The notes below the pieces were generated by a model, which searched no databases, was not told where the DNA came from, and was given only the letters and a program-made list of their open reading frames with translations. Made by a program: the position numbers and the translations under genes. A stretch of 64,000 nt of DNA from a bacterium (GTDB lineage: Bacteria > B130-G9): assembly GCA_035527515.1 (NCBI GenBank), contig DATLAJ010000108.1, positions 1 to 64,000 of the forward strand, in the 5' to 3' direction. This document shows, in pieces, positions 34,920-43,204 of this stretch (the stretch's first letter is position 1; the number at the start of each line of letters is the position of its first letter).

Positions 34920-37478
34920 TTACGCGGCCGGAGGCTCTCCGTCTCGGCCGCAGCACTTCTTGTATTTCTTGCCGCTGCCGCAGGGACAGGGGTCGTTGCG
35001 GCCAATCTTGCCGTGTTGCTTCTGCATTCTTACCAGCTGTTTCTTTGAGGCGCCTTCCTGCCCCTTTGGACTGACATCTGAGGTCTGGACTGGACGACGG
35101 GCGGGCCTGCGGGACGGCCGCCTTCCTGTCTCAGGAGCCATCTGAAGCGTCATAACGTAAAACACCGAGCTCCGGGCGATGCCCGACATCAACCGCTCAA
35201 ATAGATCGAAACTCTCCCGCTTGTACTCGACCAACGGATCAACCTGTGCGTAGCCGCGAAGCCCAATCCCCTCGCGAATGTGGTCGATCCCAAGAAGATG
35301 GTTCTTGAAGTCCCGGTCGATCACCCTGAGCATGATGAGCCGACACAAGACCCCCAGCTCCTCCCTTCCGATCTCCTTCTCCTTCTGTCTAAAGCCATTC
35401 CTGACGGTTTTGATCAGAATCTCCCTGAAATCCTCATAATCGTACTTCGCCGGGTCGAGCTCCCCCGTCAGGTCTATCCCTAAAGAGCCACGCATCGCAC
35501 CAACCAGCGCCCGAACATCCCACTCCTCTGGGTCCTTCTTGCGGTCAGCGTGCTTGGCCAAAATGTCATCAACTGACTCTTCGGCAAAATCCATGAACTC
35601 CTCCTCGGCCTTGCCAAGAAGGATTCGCCGCCGCAGATCATATACGATCTCACGTTGACGGTTCATGACATCGTCATACTCCAGAAGATGCTTTCTTATC
35701 TCAAAGTTCTGCGCCTCGACCCGCTTCTGAGCTGTCTCAATCGCCCTCGTCAGCAACGGATGCTCCAGCCGCTCGCCGGGCTCAACCTTCAGCCGCAGCA
35801 ACAGCGACTTGATGCGGTCTGCGCCGAATATCCTGAGGAGATCGTCCTCAAGCGACAGAAAGAACTTCGAGGAGCCCGGGTCCCCCTGACGACCAGCTCG
35901 ACCACGCAGCTGATTGTCGATGCGCCGTGCCTCGTGCCGCTCAGTCCCGAGCACGTGAAGCCCGCCAAACTCAGCCACTCCCTCGCCCAACACGATGTCC
36001 GTGCCCCGGCCCGCCATGTTCGTCGCTATCATTACCGCCCCCTTTTGGCCTGCTTCGGCAACAATCTCAGCCTCCTTCTCGTGGTGCTTCGCGTTCAGCA
36101 CCGAGTGCTTGATCCCCCGCTTCTTCAACATCCGGCTCAACCGCTCCGATTTGTCCACCGAAGTCGTCCCAACAAGAACAGGCCGACCGTTCTCATGAAG
36201 CCCCTCTATCGACTCCACGACCGCCTCGAACTTCTCCCCCTCCGTCAAATAAATCGCGTCCGGCTGACTGTCCCTGACCAGAGGCCTATTCGTAGGAATC
36301 ACCACAACCTCGAGCTTGTATATCTTGTAAAACTCCGACGCCTCAGTGTCGGCGGTCCCCGTCATCCCAGAAAGCTTTTCATACATCCGGAAATAGTTCT
36401 GGATCGTGACGCTCGCCAGAGTCTGGTTCTCGCTCTCAACGCGAACGCCCTCCTTCGCCTCCAATGCCTGATGAAGACCGTCCGAATACCGCCGGCCAGG
36501 CATGATCCGGCCCGTGAACTCGTCAACTATGATGACCTTTCCATCCTTCACCACGTAGTCAACGTCTCGCTTGAATAAAAACCGTGACTTAAGCGCCTGG
36601 TTGATATACGAAAGAAAATCCATCTTCTCCGGCGCATACAGGTTATCGATCCCAAGCTGCGTCTCTATCGACTTTATCCCTGCCTCCGTCAGCGTTATAC
36701 TCCGAGCCTTCTCGTCAACCTCGAAGTCCCGGTCCTTGTGCAGACGACGAACGACCCGGTCCGCCTCGTAGTATCCTGTGGTCGATTCCTCTGATGGCCC
36801 AGAGATAATGAGCGGCGTTCGCGCCTCGTCTATCAGGATGCTGTCCACCTCATCCACGATCGCGAAGTTGTGGCCTCGCTGGACAAACTCACTCACGTCG
36901 TGCCGCATGTTGTCCCGCAGATAGTCGAACCCAAACTCGCTGTTCGTCCCGTAAATAATGTCGGATTGGTAGGCGGCCAAACGATCCTTATACTCCATAT
37001 CGTTCTGAAGCGCAGCGACCGAAAGCCCTAGCGACTCATAAACCGGGCCCATCCAGACCGCGTCCCTTCTCGCAAGGTAGTCATTCACCGTAACGATATG
37101 CACGCCCCTGTCAGTAAGTGCGTTCAGATACGCTGCGAGCGTCGCCACGAGCGTCTTGCCCTCCCCGGTCGCCATCTCCGCTATCTTGCCCTGATGAAGC
37201 ACAATCCCGCCGATCATCTGCATGTCAAAATGGCGCATACTCACCGTCCGCTTCGCCGCCTCCCTGACGACGGCGAAAGCCTCCGGCAAGATGTCATCGA
37301 GCGTCTCGCCATCACCCAGCCGGCCACGAAACGCATCCGTCTTCGCCATCAGCTCACTGTCCAAAAGCTGCGAGATACCCTCCTCCAGAGAATTGATCTC
37401 GTCCAAAGCCTGGGACATCCGCTTCAGGACCCGCTCGTTCCGAGTCCCGAAAACTTTGCTTAAAATGGCGCTAAACAT
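34920..37478 (-). CDS. secA: Preprotein translocase ATPase SecA
   Basis: The ATP-driven motor that pushes preproteins through SecYEG. All parts are present in the 852-residue protein: MATGEGKTLVA (Walker A, near 98), YGTNSEFGFDYLRDNM, DEVDSILIDEARTPLIISGP (Walker B), the preprotein cross-linking domain, TDTEASEFYKIY, the second nucleotide fold with AGRGTDIVLG, LRGRAGRQGDPGSSKFFLSL, the helical wing and scaffold, and the C-terminal zinc motif CPCGSGKKYKKCC that binds SecB or lipids. It is single, behind its own promoter. Confidence 0.98.
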   Translation of the reverse strand: MFSAILSKVFGTRNERVLKRMSQALDEINSLEEGISQLLDSELMAKTDAFRGRLGDGETLDDILPEAFAVVREAAKRTVSMRHFDMQMIGGIVLHQGKIAEMATGEGKTLVATLAAYLNALTDRGVHIVTVNDYLARRDAVWMGPVYESLGLSVAALQNDMEYKDRLAAYQSDIIYGTNSEFGFDYLRDNMRHDVSEFVQRGHNFAIVDEVDSILIDEARTPLIISGPSEESTTGYYEADRVVRRLHKDRDFEVDEKARSITLTEAGIKSIETQLGIDNLYAPEKMDFLSYINQALKSRFLFKRDVDYVVKDGKVIIVDEFTGRIMPGRRYSDGLHQALEAKEGVRVESENQTLASVTIQNYFRMYEKLSGMTGTADTEASEFYKIYKLEVVVIPTNRPLVRDSQPDAIYLTEGEKFEAVVESIEGLHENGRPVLVGTTSVDKSERLSRMLKKRGIKHSVLNAKHHEKEAEIVAEAGQKGAVMIATNMAGRGTDIVLGEGVAEFGGLHVLGTERHEARRIDNQLRGRAGRQGDPGSSKFFLSLEDDLLRIFGADRIKSLLLRLKVEPGERLEHPLLTRAIETAQKRVEAQNFEIRKHLLEYDDVMNRQREIVYDLRRRILLGKAEEEFMDFAEESVDDILAKHADRKKDPEEWDVRALVGAMRGSLGIDLTGELDPAKYDYEDFREILIKTVRNGFRQKEKEIGREELGVLCRLIMLRVIDRDFKNHLLGIDHIREGIGLRGYAQVDPLVEYKRESFDLFERLMSGIARSSVFYVMTLQMAPETGRRPSRRPARRPVQTSDVSPKGQEGASKKQLVRMQKQHGKIGRNDPCPCGSGKKYKKCCGRDGEPPAA

Positions 37479-37534
37479 CCCAAAACCACCTCACTAATCC
37501 CCCACAGGGGAACGCCACTGATAGTAACTGCGCT

Positions 37535-37562
37535 ATTATACTATGTCCCCTCAAAAGACCAA
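37535..37562 (-). promoter_or_regulatory. secA promoter
   Basis: On the minus strand a perfect TATAAT (37535-37540) lies 16 bases from TTGGTC (37557-37562). It is 57 bases before the secA start. The -35 is weak (3 of 6). Confidence 0.5.
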
Positions 37563-37732
37563 TCGCCATAATCACTGCAAAACGCATCAGTCGAGCGGTT
37601 CCCATGCTTGGACTGTAGGATGGCCTTTTCAGCCTGACGGCGCTTGAACTTGCAGGCTCCCATGATACGCACTACTGCATATAGTGTTCAGCTGACGCTC
37701 AGTCTCTGCCGATTCTCGAGGAGAAACAGCAA

Positions 37733-37942
37733 ATGCCAAAGGAGAGCATCTCCCAAGTAAAAGAGTCACCGGAGGGCGGCTATGAGGCGTGGGCTCTCGG
37801 CCATTCGATCTTCACGGAGGCGGACAACCTGGAAAAGCTGAAAGAGAGGGTCGCGGAGGCAGTCCGCTGTCATTTCGATGACGACGAGATGCCAACCGTC
37901 ATCCGGTTACATGTGATTCGCAGGGAGGTCCTGACCCCGTGA
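37733..37942 (+). CDS. hicB: HicB-family antitoxin
   Basis: A 69-residue antitoxin of the short HicB type. The pattern ESPEGGYEAWALGHSIFTEA, then LKERVAEAVRCHFDD and IRLHVIRREVL, matches the RNase-H-like fold of this subgroup. These normally neutralise the mRNA interferase HicA encoded directly downstream. Here the next gene starts in the GTGA overlap and begins like HicA but is internally deleted, so the antitoxin appears to be an orphan. AGGAG lies nine bases before the ATG. Confidence 0.8.
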   Translation: MPKESISQVKESPEGGYEAWALGHSIFTEADNLEKLKERVAEAVRCHFDDDEMPTVIRLHVIRREVLTP

Positions 37943-38083
37943 GGCTCCCCAGGGGAGTTAGCGGGCAGGAGTTGGCGAGACTCCTGGCAAGGTTGGCTAT
38001 CGGCCCAACAGATACTGACAGATATTGCAGCCCGTATCGAGATCGACAAGGCGGAACTTATCGAGCGACTTTGGGCCAGGTGA
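37939..38083 (+). pseudogene. hicA: hicA toxin remnant with internal deletion
   Basis: The GTG at 37939 overlaps the hicB stop. The first codons read MRLPRGVSGQELARLLARL, the normal N-terminus of HicA. A different frame downstream, from about 38008, reads ILTDIAARIEIDKAELIERL and stops at TGA 38081, which is the normal HicA C-terminal helix. The central strands with the catalytic His (the GSH region) are missing, about 30 residues, and the two ends are out of frame. The remaining in-frame 82-residue reading is not toxin-like. Hence an inactivated HicA. Confidence 0.7.
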
Positions 38084-38139
38084 GTCAAGGGGCCAGCCCT
38101 GTCGTCCCAACCCTCCAGAGGCTGTCCGCCAGGCGCCTT

Positions 38140-38370
38140 TCAAGACACGCCGACTCGTTCGACCGCGAGGTTCTCGAACTGCATTAGCGGCTGGTCCCCC
38201 GCGAATCTCAGGTATTCATGCGCGGAAAGTATCTCAATCCCCACGATTCCACCCTTAGAGTCGCAGTCGATCGCAACGTCCTCACTCAGGCGCAGCGTCG
38301 TAACCTCCTGCTTGCCCTCCACGAACCGGAGGTAAACTGCATCGACCTTAGGATCATAACTTACTCTCAT
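38140..38370 (-). CDS. DUF2283 family protein
   Basis: A 76-residue protein with the DUF2283 pattern: MRVSYDPKVDAVYLRFVEGK, then VAIDCDSKGGIVGIEILSA. These small beta-rich proteins are often encoded beside DUF4258 proteins, as here, and the pair has been proposed to act as a toxin-antitoxin couple; no activity is established from sequence. AGGAGG lies seven bases before the ATG, and the stop of the DUF4258 gene is 11 bases upstream, so the two form an operon. Confidence 0.8.
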   Translation of the reverse strand: MRVSYDPKVDAVYLRFVEGKQEVTTLRLSEDVAIDCDSKGGIVGIEILSAHEYLRFAGDQPLMQFENLAVERVGVS

Positions 38371-38381
38371 CAGCGCCCCTC

Positions 38382-38648
38382 CTAGAAATAGAAAGCATAA
38401 ACCGTAACCACGACTAATCTCTCCTTCTCCTCAACAACAATGGGAACCACTTGCTTGACCGCATAGTATTTCCCGCCCCAACGCCTGTTGAAGTCGAAGT
38501 TGAGCCTGAACGACAGTCGTCCTTTTTTTGCAGGGACTCTTTCGCCCTTATCAATAGCCTCTAGCACCTCGTTCTTGCTTATACCTCTCTCCTCTATCTG
38601 CCTTAAAGCATGATCGGACAAGACAGTTCTTTTCTCAACCATGACCAT
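38382..38648 (-). CDS. DUF4258 family protein (putative toxin partner)
   Basis: An 88-residue basic protein of the DUF4258/RelE-like group: LSDHALRQIEERGISKNEVL, EAIDKGERVPAKKGR and, near the end, YAVKQVVPIVVEEKERLVVV. The HALxRxxERGI start and the final VVTVY strand are typical. It precedes a DUF2283 gene in an operon; in such pairs this protein is the suspected toxin. A second ATG two codons in (38642) could be the true start. Confidence 0.75.
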   Translation of the reverse strand: MVMVEKRTVLSDHALRQIEERGISKNEVLEAIDKGERVPAKKGRLSFRLNFDFNRRWGGKYYAVKQVVPIVVEEKERLVVVTVYAFYF

Positions 38649-38875
38649 CCAATGGTTGCTCTATCCCACACCGAAGAAGACGCCTGTTCTGCCTGCAAAC
38701 ATAGCAGAAAGAGCCAGATTGTCCAATGCGCCAGGTCTATACCGAAAAGGCCCGAGCAACGTGGCTATGTATGTGGCTTGGTCCTATTCCCACACCCTAT
38801 TATTTCGGGCGTTATGTCGTGAACCCCAAAAGCGGGCATGGCGCCCAGAATGTCTTTTATATCTAGCAGGGAGTG

Positions 38876-38927
38876 AACCACAGACACACGGAGCTCTCTC
38901 CTTGGTGTGTCTTCGTGTGTTTCGTGG
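38876..38927. repeat. ACACACGAAG-type intergenic repeat
   Basis: The stretch reads AACCACAGACACACGGAG on one side and TGTGTCTTCGTGTGTTTCGTGG on the other, an imperfect inverted repeat of a kind commonly found between genes of environmental bacteria. It lies in the 290-base gap between DUF4258 and the M23 peptidase gene, which has no other supportable feature. Confidence 0.45.
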
Positions 38928-38940
38928 ACGGGGCGGGCGG

Positions 38941-39855
38941 CTATCTCCTGTCGAGCATGTAGTAGATGGGGTTTTGCGCTTTGCCGTTGATCCGGACCTC
39001 GTAGTGCAGGTGAGGCCCCGTGCTTCTGCCCGTGGAGCCAACCTGCGCGATGACATCGCCCCGCTCGAGCCGGTCGCCGCGCTCCCGAGTTAGCTTAGAG
39101 CAGTGGGCATACCACGTTGAGAAGCCGTTCCCATGATCGACCTCAACAGCATAGCCCCAGTCCGAATACCACCTCACTCTCGCGACTACGCCATCAGCAG
39201 TAATGCAAACAGGCGTGCCTACCGGGCAAGCGATATCGACGCCATGATGGAATGCCTTTCGATGAGTGAATGGGTCCCGCCTGTACCCATAGCCAGACGA
39301 CAGCCATCCGCCATCAATCGGCGTTATCGATGGAATCGAGGCTAGGAGTTTCTTGTGCTCATTAAGGTATGACATGAGCAGGTCCGCCCGTGCGCTCTGA
39401 CGGTCCAGGTTCGCCTCGAGCATGCCCAGCTCGTCCGAGATCTCCCCCAAAAGCTCCTTCTGTTTACCATTGTAGTAGCGCGAGAAAGCGTCCGAATGCC
39501 GACCGCTGTCAGGCCCACCAACAGCCAGCTCGCCGTCCAGACCGATCATCGTCTCGATCTGGGCAGCCTTAGTGTCAACCCTCGAGACCCGCATCTTCAT
39601 CCGGTCCACATCGCCCAAAAGCTGCGCCATCTGCCGGGTAGATACACCTTCTGACCTGAGTCGAGCGACCTGCGCCTCAACCTGCGCGATCCGCTCCCTC
39701 GCAATCAGCTGCGCCCTGACAAGCAGCCCAACGCCCGCTATGGCTGCCAACAGACAAGCCAGAACCAGTAGTATCCACCCACGCCTGAGAAGAACAGTCC
39801 GGACATGGGACCTGGCGTCCGGAATTATCATCACCGTGTAAAAGCGGCTACGCAC
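38941..39855 (-). CDS. M23 (LytM-type) zinc endopeptidase, membrane anchored
   Basis: A peptidoglycan hydrolase or divisome/pilus-associated LytM factor. The protein begins with a basic segment (RFYTVMIIPDARSHVRTVLL), then one span (GWILLVLACLLAAIAGVGLL), a coiled-coil (QLIARERIAQVEAQVARLRS and following) and the LytM domain from about residue 190: GYRRDPFTHRKAFHHGVD supplies the first His and Asp, and STGPHLHYEVRING the H-x-H. All zinc ligands are present, so it is probably active. I use GTG 39855 with AGGA upstream; another GTG at 39873 has no SD. Single gene. Confidence 0.88.
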   Translation of the reverse strand: MRSRFYTVMIIPDARSHVRTVLLRRGWILLVLACLLAAIAGVGLLVRAQLIARERIAQVEAQVARLRSEGVSTRQMAQLLGDVDRMKMRVSRVDTKAAQIETMIGLDGELAVGGPDSGRHSDAFSRYYNGKQKELLGEISDELGMLEANLDRQSARADLLMSYLNEHKKLLASIPSITPIDGGWLSSGYGYRRDPFTHRKAFHHGVDIACPVGTPVCITADGVVARVRWYSDWGYAVEVDHGNGFSTWYAHCSKLTRERGDRLERGDVIAQVGSTGRSTGPHLHYEVRINGKAQNPIYYMLDRR

Positions 39856-40116
39856 TATCCTGCGACTCCACACACAAATAAAACATCAAGGCATCCCACC
39901 CTATTTATCACGGACAACAAGCACCCTCCTTCTGCATAAACAGCCTACACAGAGCAAAGCCAGCAGAACTCAAGTTGTTGAATATGGCGAATCGGCCAAC
40001 TTAAGTCAAGGCCTCGTGCCATTTCTAGCTATCGTTTACTCTTTTGCACAAGAATAGGCGAAATCTTGACCAAACGCGGGAGGCCGTCCGCTCGATGCAT
40101 GAGGCGGACGTCAGTC

Positions 40117-41082
40117 CTAATCGAGCTCGTAGTCCAGTAGCTCCAAAGTCCCGAGGCCATAAAAGGATGCAGAAAAACTCCCCTTGACAAGCCCAACGTC
40201 CTTGGCAAACCAAAGGTCTCCCGTGACAATATCAAACAACGTCCCAACTTGAAGGCGCCAACAATCCTCAAAATCACCTGCCAGAACGCTTACGTCCTCC
40301 TGACCCTCCACGGTAACCGTCGCCGTGATCGGCAAGCCTTCGGCAGTAAACTGAACTGTCCAATGGTCGCCCTCGTCAAGGTCAGCAGGTAGAATCAGCT
40401 GGTCATCTGAGCAGCTCGAATCGCCATCGATAATCACGTCGCGGACGTAGATGTCGCCACCGTCGTCCAAGAAAATCAGCTCGACGTCAGTGTCGCCCTC
40501 CTGAAAAACGTGGAACTCATAGATGTCCCCATCCGCCTGCGCATCCTCAACGACAGCGGTGCCCTGGCCACTCTCTCCACTGCCCTCGGCGAAATAGGTC
40601 CAACTGTAACCTTCCGCCAAAGGAAGATAGTCGTTTCGGCTTACTATCTCCACGCCTCCCGACTCAAACGAGAAGCTGCACTGGGCGATCTGGCTCTCAA
40701 CAGTATAGGTATCCCCCGAGAGCACGGCCGCCTTCAGAATGTAGTCTGCCTCCGGGACGCCCTCCGAAAGCGAGACCGAGAACACCATCACATCGGACAA
40801 GCTGGCTCCCGCAGGGCAGTAAGCTGATATAAGAGGCGCCGCATCCGTGCTCAGACCAGGCAAAAACAATAGAACACCACCGTAGTCGATGGCCACATAA
40901 AGCTGCGCATTGAAGCCATCGCCCAAATTCTCCAGCGACACATAGACTTCAAAAGTATCCCCAGCGTGATAGACCTCCTGATTCGTGTCTATCGCGAGGT
41001 CAACGTGTTCTGCAAACAGAGCCTGCGCCGACGACAGCAGGACAATCGCGAAGAGAACTGCCAATAACCTAAGCCTACTCAT
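40117..41082 (-). CDS. Secreted protein with shared domain and W-Y domain
   Basis: An exported 321-residue protein, no known function. Signal peptide at residues 1-25, ending AQALFA. Residues 27-150 form the private domain seen in three other proteins of this window (YHAGDTFEVYVSLENLG, LYVAIDYGG). The second half begins YLPLAEGYSWTYFAEGSG and continues with VSVLAGDFEDCWRLQVG and WFAKDVGLVKG, the pattern of a beta-barrel-like extracytoplasmic domain common in lipoprotein-like proteins. ATG 41082 has GGAGG eight bases upstream. Single gene. Confidence 0.78.
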   Translation of the reverse strand: MSRLRLLAVLFAIVLLSSAQALFAEHVDLAIDTNQEVYHAGDTFEVYVSLENLGDGFNAQLYVAIDYGGVLLFLPGLSTDAAPLISAYCPAGASLSDVMVFSVSLSEGVPEADYILKAAVLSGDTYTVESQIAQCSFSFESGGVEIVSRNDYLPLAEGYSWTYFAEGSGESGQGTAVVEDAQADGDIYEFHVFQEGDTDVELIFLDDGGDIYVRDVIIDGDSSCSDDQLILPADLDEGDHWTVQFTAEGLPITATVTVEGQEDVSVLAGDFEDCWRLQVGTLFDIVTGDLWFAKDVGLVKGSFSASFYGLGTLELLDYELD

Positions 41083-41227
41083 TGCCTCACCCTCCAAAGA
41101 AAACGATCAATGCTCAAACATGACGATCATCTATGGTTCATCATCCATAGAGTTTTAATCAGCCCCGCACATTTGTCAAGCTCGGCTCCCGCCAAGAGAT
41201 GAATACGGAGCAAAAGCCAGAACTACT

Positions 41228-42538
41228 TCAAAGCGCATTCTTGCCCTGAGGCAGAAACTCCGCCTCAATGCGCTGAAGAAGCAGCTTAGCTGCAAGGGCG
41301 TTCCCATTCGCGTTCCAGTGCATATCGAACCTGAAGTGCAAGCACTGGCCCTTCGCGGCGAGGCGCCGTGCCTCGCTCCGAAACACGTCAGTCGGCTTCA
41401 TGCAGGGGATAGAGAGTTTCTCACAGATGGATTTCACCCTCTTGCCTGGCTCGTCGAGGTCAAAGAGCTCATCCGTAAGACCATAATTGCGCTTGGTCCC
41501 CTCAATCCCGTCTTCTTCCACGCTCCCCTTGTCAGGGATATAGAAAACCAGCAGTCGGCCCCCGTTCGCCTCGACCGATCTTCTGAGCCTCGCCAGGATA
41601 AGTTCGGTTACTTGCCAGGCGTATTGAATCTCTGACGGTGGGCTCTTATACCACACCTTGTAAACGTCTGGCAGAGGCGCGGCCGGGGCGCTCTCGTCCA
41701 GGACGAGCAGGCCGCTCGCCGCCGGCCCGCTGGACTTTCCCAAGCCGTGGGAGAGCCCGAGCCAGACCGCGGCCCTGTTGAGCCACGAACTGCCTTTGAT
41801 CCGCGACCTCACGAAGGAATAGATACGAGAGTGCTCATTGAGCCATTCCTTGACCGACGCGACCGAAAGCTGCTGGCGAGGCATTTGCGGGCCAGTCTCT
41901 TCTGGAAACACGTCCGCCCGTGGAACAGGCGAGTTCGTAAGCACCAGCTTCTCGTCCTCGAGCTTGAATAGCGGCTTCGGCTTCGGAGGGTATTGATCTC
42001 GCGTGTTGAACCAAACATCGTTCAAGCAGAAAAGAAGCACCACGAGGTCCGGATGATACTTGTGGCCCTCGGTCTCGTAAAACAAAAGCTCCTGGTCTGT
42101 GCTGTAGGCCGCGGTACCGCCGTTGATCACGCGATACTTCCGGCCATCGTTTCTTCCGTTCAGAGCATCCTGAAGCAGGTTTGTGAAAAGGTCCTTAAGC
42201 TCAACCGCATAGCCCTCGGAGAACGAGTCCCCGAGGCAGAGGATTCGGTATTCGTTCTCAGGCTTCTCATACGGACATTCCGGCCCCCTTAGCCCCTTAG
42301 AGTTGATCTTCTTGTAAACCGTGTATTCAGGGCAAACAAACCAACCCTCTTTGCCAGGAATCTTGCTCCATCCCACCTGGGGATTATATTGATAAAACTG
42401 CGTTCCCGTCGGCGGAACAGTCGGACCCGATACAATATGCAGAACTCCCTCTGCAAGCGACAGCGCCACAACGAGGGCCGCCATTGCCAGCAACAGATTG
42501 ACCGCTGTGCGCCTCATAGGGCCAAGATACTTGCTCAT
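41228..42538 (-). CDS. SGNH/GDSL-type hydrolase, membrane anchored
   Basis: A 436-residue protein with an N-terminal span (AVNLLLAMAALVVALSLAEG) and an SGNH hydrolase fold facing the periplasm. The blocks are visible: block I GDSFSEGYAV near 106, block II Gly in NGGTAAYS, block III Asn in LLFCLNDVW, block V DMHWNANGNALAAKLL. These enzymes act on acyl groups of polysaccharides or lipids (as AlgX/AlgJ-like O-acetyltransferases do). A long insertion of about 150 residues separates blocks III and V. The acceptor is unknown; no polysaccharide genes adjoin. Confidence 0.85.
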   Translation of the reverse strand: MSKYLGPMRRTAVNLLLAMAALVVALSLAEGVLHIVSGPTVPPTGTQFYQYNPQVGWSKIPGKEGWFVCPEYTVYKKINSKGLRGPECPYEKPENEYRILCLGDSFSEGYAVELKDLFTNLLQDALNGRNDGRKYRVINGGTAAYSTDQELLFYETEGHKYHPDLVVLLFCLNDVWFNTRDQYPPKPKPLFKLEDEKLVLTNSPVPRADVFPEETGPQMPRQQLSVASVKEWLNEHSRIYSFVRSRIKGSSWLNRAAVWLGLSHGLGKSSGPAASGLLVLDESAPAAPLPDVYKVWYKSPPSEIQYAWQVTELILARLRRSVEANGGRLLVFYIPDKGSVEEDGIEGTKRNYGLTDELFDLDEPGKRVKSICEKLSIPCMKPTDVFRSEARRLAAKGQCLHFRFDMHWNANGNALAAKLLLQRIEAEFLPQGKNAL

Positions 42539-43204
42539 CGCTTCACCTGCCTCGCAAACAATGAATTGAGTGAGACTGCCATGACAACAGGCTATTCAGC
42601 TCCAATTCTCAAGTCAAGCGCCTGAAAGGAGGAGTTCTCGTAATCGTGCCCGGGCCTGCCCAACTGACGGCGTTCTTCCCGCATCCCCGCAAGGGGATTA
42701 AGTTGAGTAGCCGTAGGCGCCGGCCGCAGGCCCAGCCTACGGACAGGTGGCCCCAAACCTCCTGAAAGGCGACCTCAACGGGGTCGAACGATGTCGTTGC
42801 TCTGTCCATTTGTTCGACCCCGTTGGGGTCGCCAAGACGGATTTGGGCACGCCCGTAACCCCACGTTGCACGTGGGGCTACTCACATTCAGCCCCGTTGG
42901 GGCTGGCGGCGTCCAGCTCGCCGATTCCAGTTCTCGCACACCCAAATCACCGCCTTGCGGCCTGCAACCCAACACTCCTCTCCCCAAAAATGCGAAAACT
43001 CCTGCCTGAAAGAGCGCTCCCAAGAGCTCGGCGCCCAATCAGTTGAAACGGCTCGCCTCGTCAAGTAGGATGATGATTGTTTCTAGTCTCGCCGGACATA
43101 GGCGGTGGGCGCTGGAGTTGACCTAAAAAGCTTCGTAAAGCATGGATCAGAATGGAGAGCCTTCACATCCGGCAAGTAGTAGCCACAATAAGGAGGTCGC
43201 TTAC
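42539..43204. other. Palindrome-rich intergenic region
   Basis: About 660 bases without a convincing gene. It holds a cluster of inverted repeats: 42683-42698 (ATCCCC, GGGGAT), 42711-42742 (8-bp arms), 42768-42833 (22-bp arms), 42859-42877 (8-bp arms), 42890-42904 (6-bp arms), and then a tail from about 42905 to 43004 that ends with a block shared with the first 141 bases of the window. It resembles a cluster of dispersed repeated palindromic units. The start and SD of the next gene lie at its right end. Confidence 0.6.
42768..42833. repeat. Inverted repeat with 22-bp arms
   Basis: The arms 42768-42789 and 42812-42833 are reverse complements at 21 of 22 positions, with a 22-base loop. The core is AACGGGGTCGAAC and its complement. 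It would form a very strong RNA or DNA cruciform. No T-tract follows on either side, so it is not a normal terminator. Confidence 0.75.

Noticed and set aside
35655-36578. 307-residue open frame on the plus strand within secA
   Set aside because: It lies antisense to secA, which is a complete, fully conserved gene; the product is Arg/Leu/Pro-rich as expected for a shadow frame in a high-GC gene.
38641-39093. 150-residue plus-strand frame
   Set aside because: It crosses the repeat and runs antisense to the M23 peptidase gene; composition unlike a protein.
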